Below, one piece after another: positions 5,111 to 6,430 of a stretch of 6,430 bases of DNA. A model generated the notes under the pieces. It did no database searches and had not been told where the DNA came from. It saw only the letters and a list, made by a program, of their open reading frames with translations. The position numbers and the translations under genes are program-made. The DNA is taken from positions 1-6,430 of the forward strand of contig JAVEXO010000087.1 in assembly GCA_034003955.1 (NCBI GenBank), read 5' to 3'. Origin of the DNA: SZUA-370 sp034003955 (GTDB taxonomy: Bacteria > Spirochaetota > Spirochaetia > Treponematales > UBA12059). Positions within the stretch are counted from its first letter, which is position 1, and each line of letters begins with the position of its first letter.

Positions 5111-6430
5111 ATGAGTCGAAACAAAATACTATTAAGGCGAGGCTATCAATCCAATACTAATACACAGCCAAACTTGATACATGACCGAACTGCGATAAAT
5201 TGTGACGAGCATATCCCCTGGTTTTTGCAAAACATGGTTACTCAATTTCCACCAATGGAGCGATTAATTGATTATGTTATCGACCGGCTACCGGATCGAT
5301 CTCGTTATCAATTAGCAAAACAATTAGAAACTTGCAAAAACTCAAAAAATAGAAATCTCACAGAATTTTTTGGCCTAGGTTACACAAATCCTGATCTTGA
5401 TATATTTTATACAGAATTGCCAGAGGTAATTAATCCTTCGCGTTTAAATAATTACCTCAACGAACTCGCAATGTGCGGCCTGCCTACTGAATTGTACAAA
5501 GACTTAATGCTTAGTTTAATATCAAAATCATTCGGAGTTTCGGGTAACAGTTTTGCTATACATAATAAAGTAAGAAAATTAGGGAAATTGCTTAATCTGA
5601 ACAAGCAAGAAATGGTTTATATTACTTTTGCATATTGCGCTAATCATGATGATTTGTTTTCTAGACTCTGCAACTGGGAAGAATCAGCTCGGATTTTAAG
5701 AGATGCTGCATTGATACTTAACATTAATACCAACGCCCTGCGAAGAATGCTCAGCCCTACTGCTCCCTTACTTCGTTATGGCATCATAGAAGCTCAAACA
5801 AACCGGCAGGCACTTACCATGGTTCTTGACCAAGGCATCGATGATTATTTATCCGGTTATTCTGATACGCCATATTCAGCTGATCTTCAATCTGTTGAAT
5901 CTATGCGCTTTTCGCTAGACAGTTTTCCTGTTTCTCTTGATGAGCGCAGATTGTTGCTGACATTGCTAAAATCAGAAGAACCTAATCATATTTTGTTGTA
6001 TGGAATACCAGGTACTGGTAAAACCGAGTTTATGCGCAGCCTGATTCAAGAAAGCGGACGAAAAGCTAAGCTACTGCGTTTTAACGAAGGCATGAAAGGT
6101 AGCCAGGGACGCATTATCAGCCTTTCTATGGTAAGCCGTATGCTCTCTGCCTCTCACAGCGTCTTAGTTATTGATGAATGTGACAGTATTCTTAATACGA
6201 ATAGTGGTGGTTTTTCATTATTAGGAAAATCATTTAGCAATACAGAACAATTGGGTAAAGAATGGTTGAACTTGTTTCTTGATGAAGCAGAATTGACAAC
6301 AATCTGGATAACCAATGATGTAACTGGAATCCATGAGTCAGTTAAGCGTCGCTTCAATACATCAATATTTTTTGAAGCTACACCATTGACACATCGCAAA
6401 CGAATTTGGTTATCACTTGCCCATGAATAT
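5111..6430 (+). CDS. AAA-family ATPase with helical N-terminal domain, 3' end cut off by the window
   Basis: The frame from ATG 5111 stays open for 440 codons to the last base with no stop, so the protein continues past the window. Residues 1 to about 280 match no domain I can name; the section LLNLNKQEMVYITFAY (160-175) to LSPTAPLLRYGIIEA (214-228) looks like a helical or winged-helix module found before the ATPase core in some bacterial AAA proteins. The ATPase core follows: Walker A GIPGTGKT (298-305), Walker B VLVIDE (351-356) then Cys-Asp, sensor-1 Asn402 in IWITND, and KRRF (412-415) with likely arginine fingers. It should hydrolyse ATP as an oligomer and remodel a protein or nucleic acid; the target is unknown. 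The start is uncertain: no ribosome site precedes 5111, though it is the first ATG after an upstream in-frame stop (5057). About 37% GC and AT-ending codons contrast with the operon, suggesting transfer. Helicase or transposition-helper roles cannot be excluded. Confidence 0.88.
   Translation, partial: MSRNKILLRRGYQSNTNTQPNLIHDRTAINCDEHIPWFLQNMVTQFPPMERLIDYVIDRLPDRSRYQLAKQLETCKNSKNRNLTEFFGLGYTNPDLDIFYTELPEVINPSRLNNYLNELAMCGLPTELYKDLMLSLISKSFGVSGNSFAIHNKVRKLGKLLNLNKQEMVYITFAYCANHDDLFSRLCNWEESARILRDAALILNINTNALRRMLSPTAPLLRYGIIEAQTNRQALTMVLDQGIDDYLSGYSDTPYSADLQSVESMRFSLDSFPVSLDERRLLLTLLKSEEPNHILLYGIPGTGKTEFMRSLIQESGRKAKLLRFNEGMKGSQGRIISLSMVSRMLSASHSVLVIDECDSILNTNSGGFSLLGKSFSNTEQLGKEWLNLFLDEAELTTIWITNDVTGIHESVKRRFNTSIFFEATPLTHRKRIWLSLAHEY

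Noticed and set aside
4990..5133. Direct repeat AAAATACTATT as target-site duplication or attachment site
   Set aside because: The second copy lies inside the ATPase coding region, the two copies do not bracket a plausible mobile element, and an 11-base match is not surprising in such AT-rich DNA.
6154..6399. Minus-strand 81-codon open frame
   Set aside because: It lies entirely within the ATPase coding region covering Walker B and sensor 1 on the plus strand, and has no recognisable motifs of its own.

Overview
The window has two compositionally different halves. Bases 1 to about 4760 are GC-richer (about 57% in four 60-base lines I counted by hand). They hold five tightly packed minus-strand genes that read as one operon, transcribed from about 4800 toward 1. 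In transcription order these are: methylthioribose-1-phosphate isomerase (mtnA); a PLP-dependent sulfur-amino-acid lyase most like methionine gamma-lyase; an amidohydrolase of the 5'-methylthioadenosine/S-adenosylhomocysteine deaminase family (mtaD); a trimeric-type purine nucleoside phosphorylase; and the first 101 codons of a class II aldolase that runs off the left edge. Gaps are 52, 15 and 23 bases, and the last pair overlaps as ATGA.

The gene set suggests disposal or salvage of the 5'-thio- and 5'-deoxyadenosine by-products of S-adenosylmethionine by a deamination-first route. MtaD would convert methylthioadenosine (or 5'-deoxyadenosine) to the inosine form. The PNP-type phosphorylase, which keeps the Asn typical of 6-oxopurine enzymes, would release hypoxanthine and the 5-substituted ribose-1-phosphate. 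MtnA would isomerise that to the ribulose-1-phosphate, and the aldolase would split it to DHAP plus a small aldehyde (the 'DHAP shunt'). The gamma-lyase would interconvert methionine, methanethiol and 2-oxobutyrate. No oxygen-dependent step (MtnD) is in view, which fits an anaerobe or facultative anaerobe. The exact phylum cannot be read from this window.

From about 4758 to 5110 there is a non-coding, very AT-rich divergent spacer (25% GC over 4861-5100 by hand count) with two short perfect inverted repeats just before the next gene. From 5111 to the right edge a plus-strand reading frame stays open for 440 codons without a stop. It encodes the N-terminal and ATPase regions of an AAA-family ATPase (Walker A at residues 298-305, Walker B at 351-356). 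At about 37% GC with AT-rich codons it differs clearly from the operon, suggesting acquisition by transfer or the edge of a mobile or accessory region. Its function and partners lie outside the window.

No tRNA, rRNA, CRISPR array, insertion sequence or convincing riboswitch was seen.
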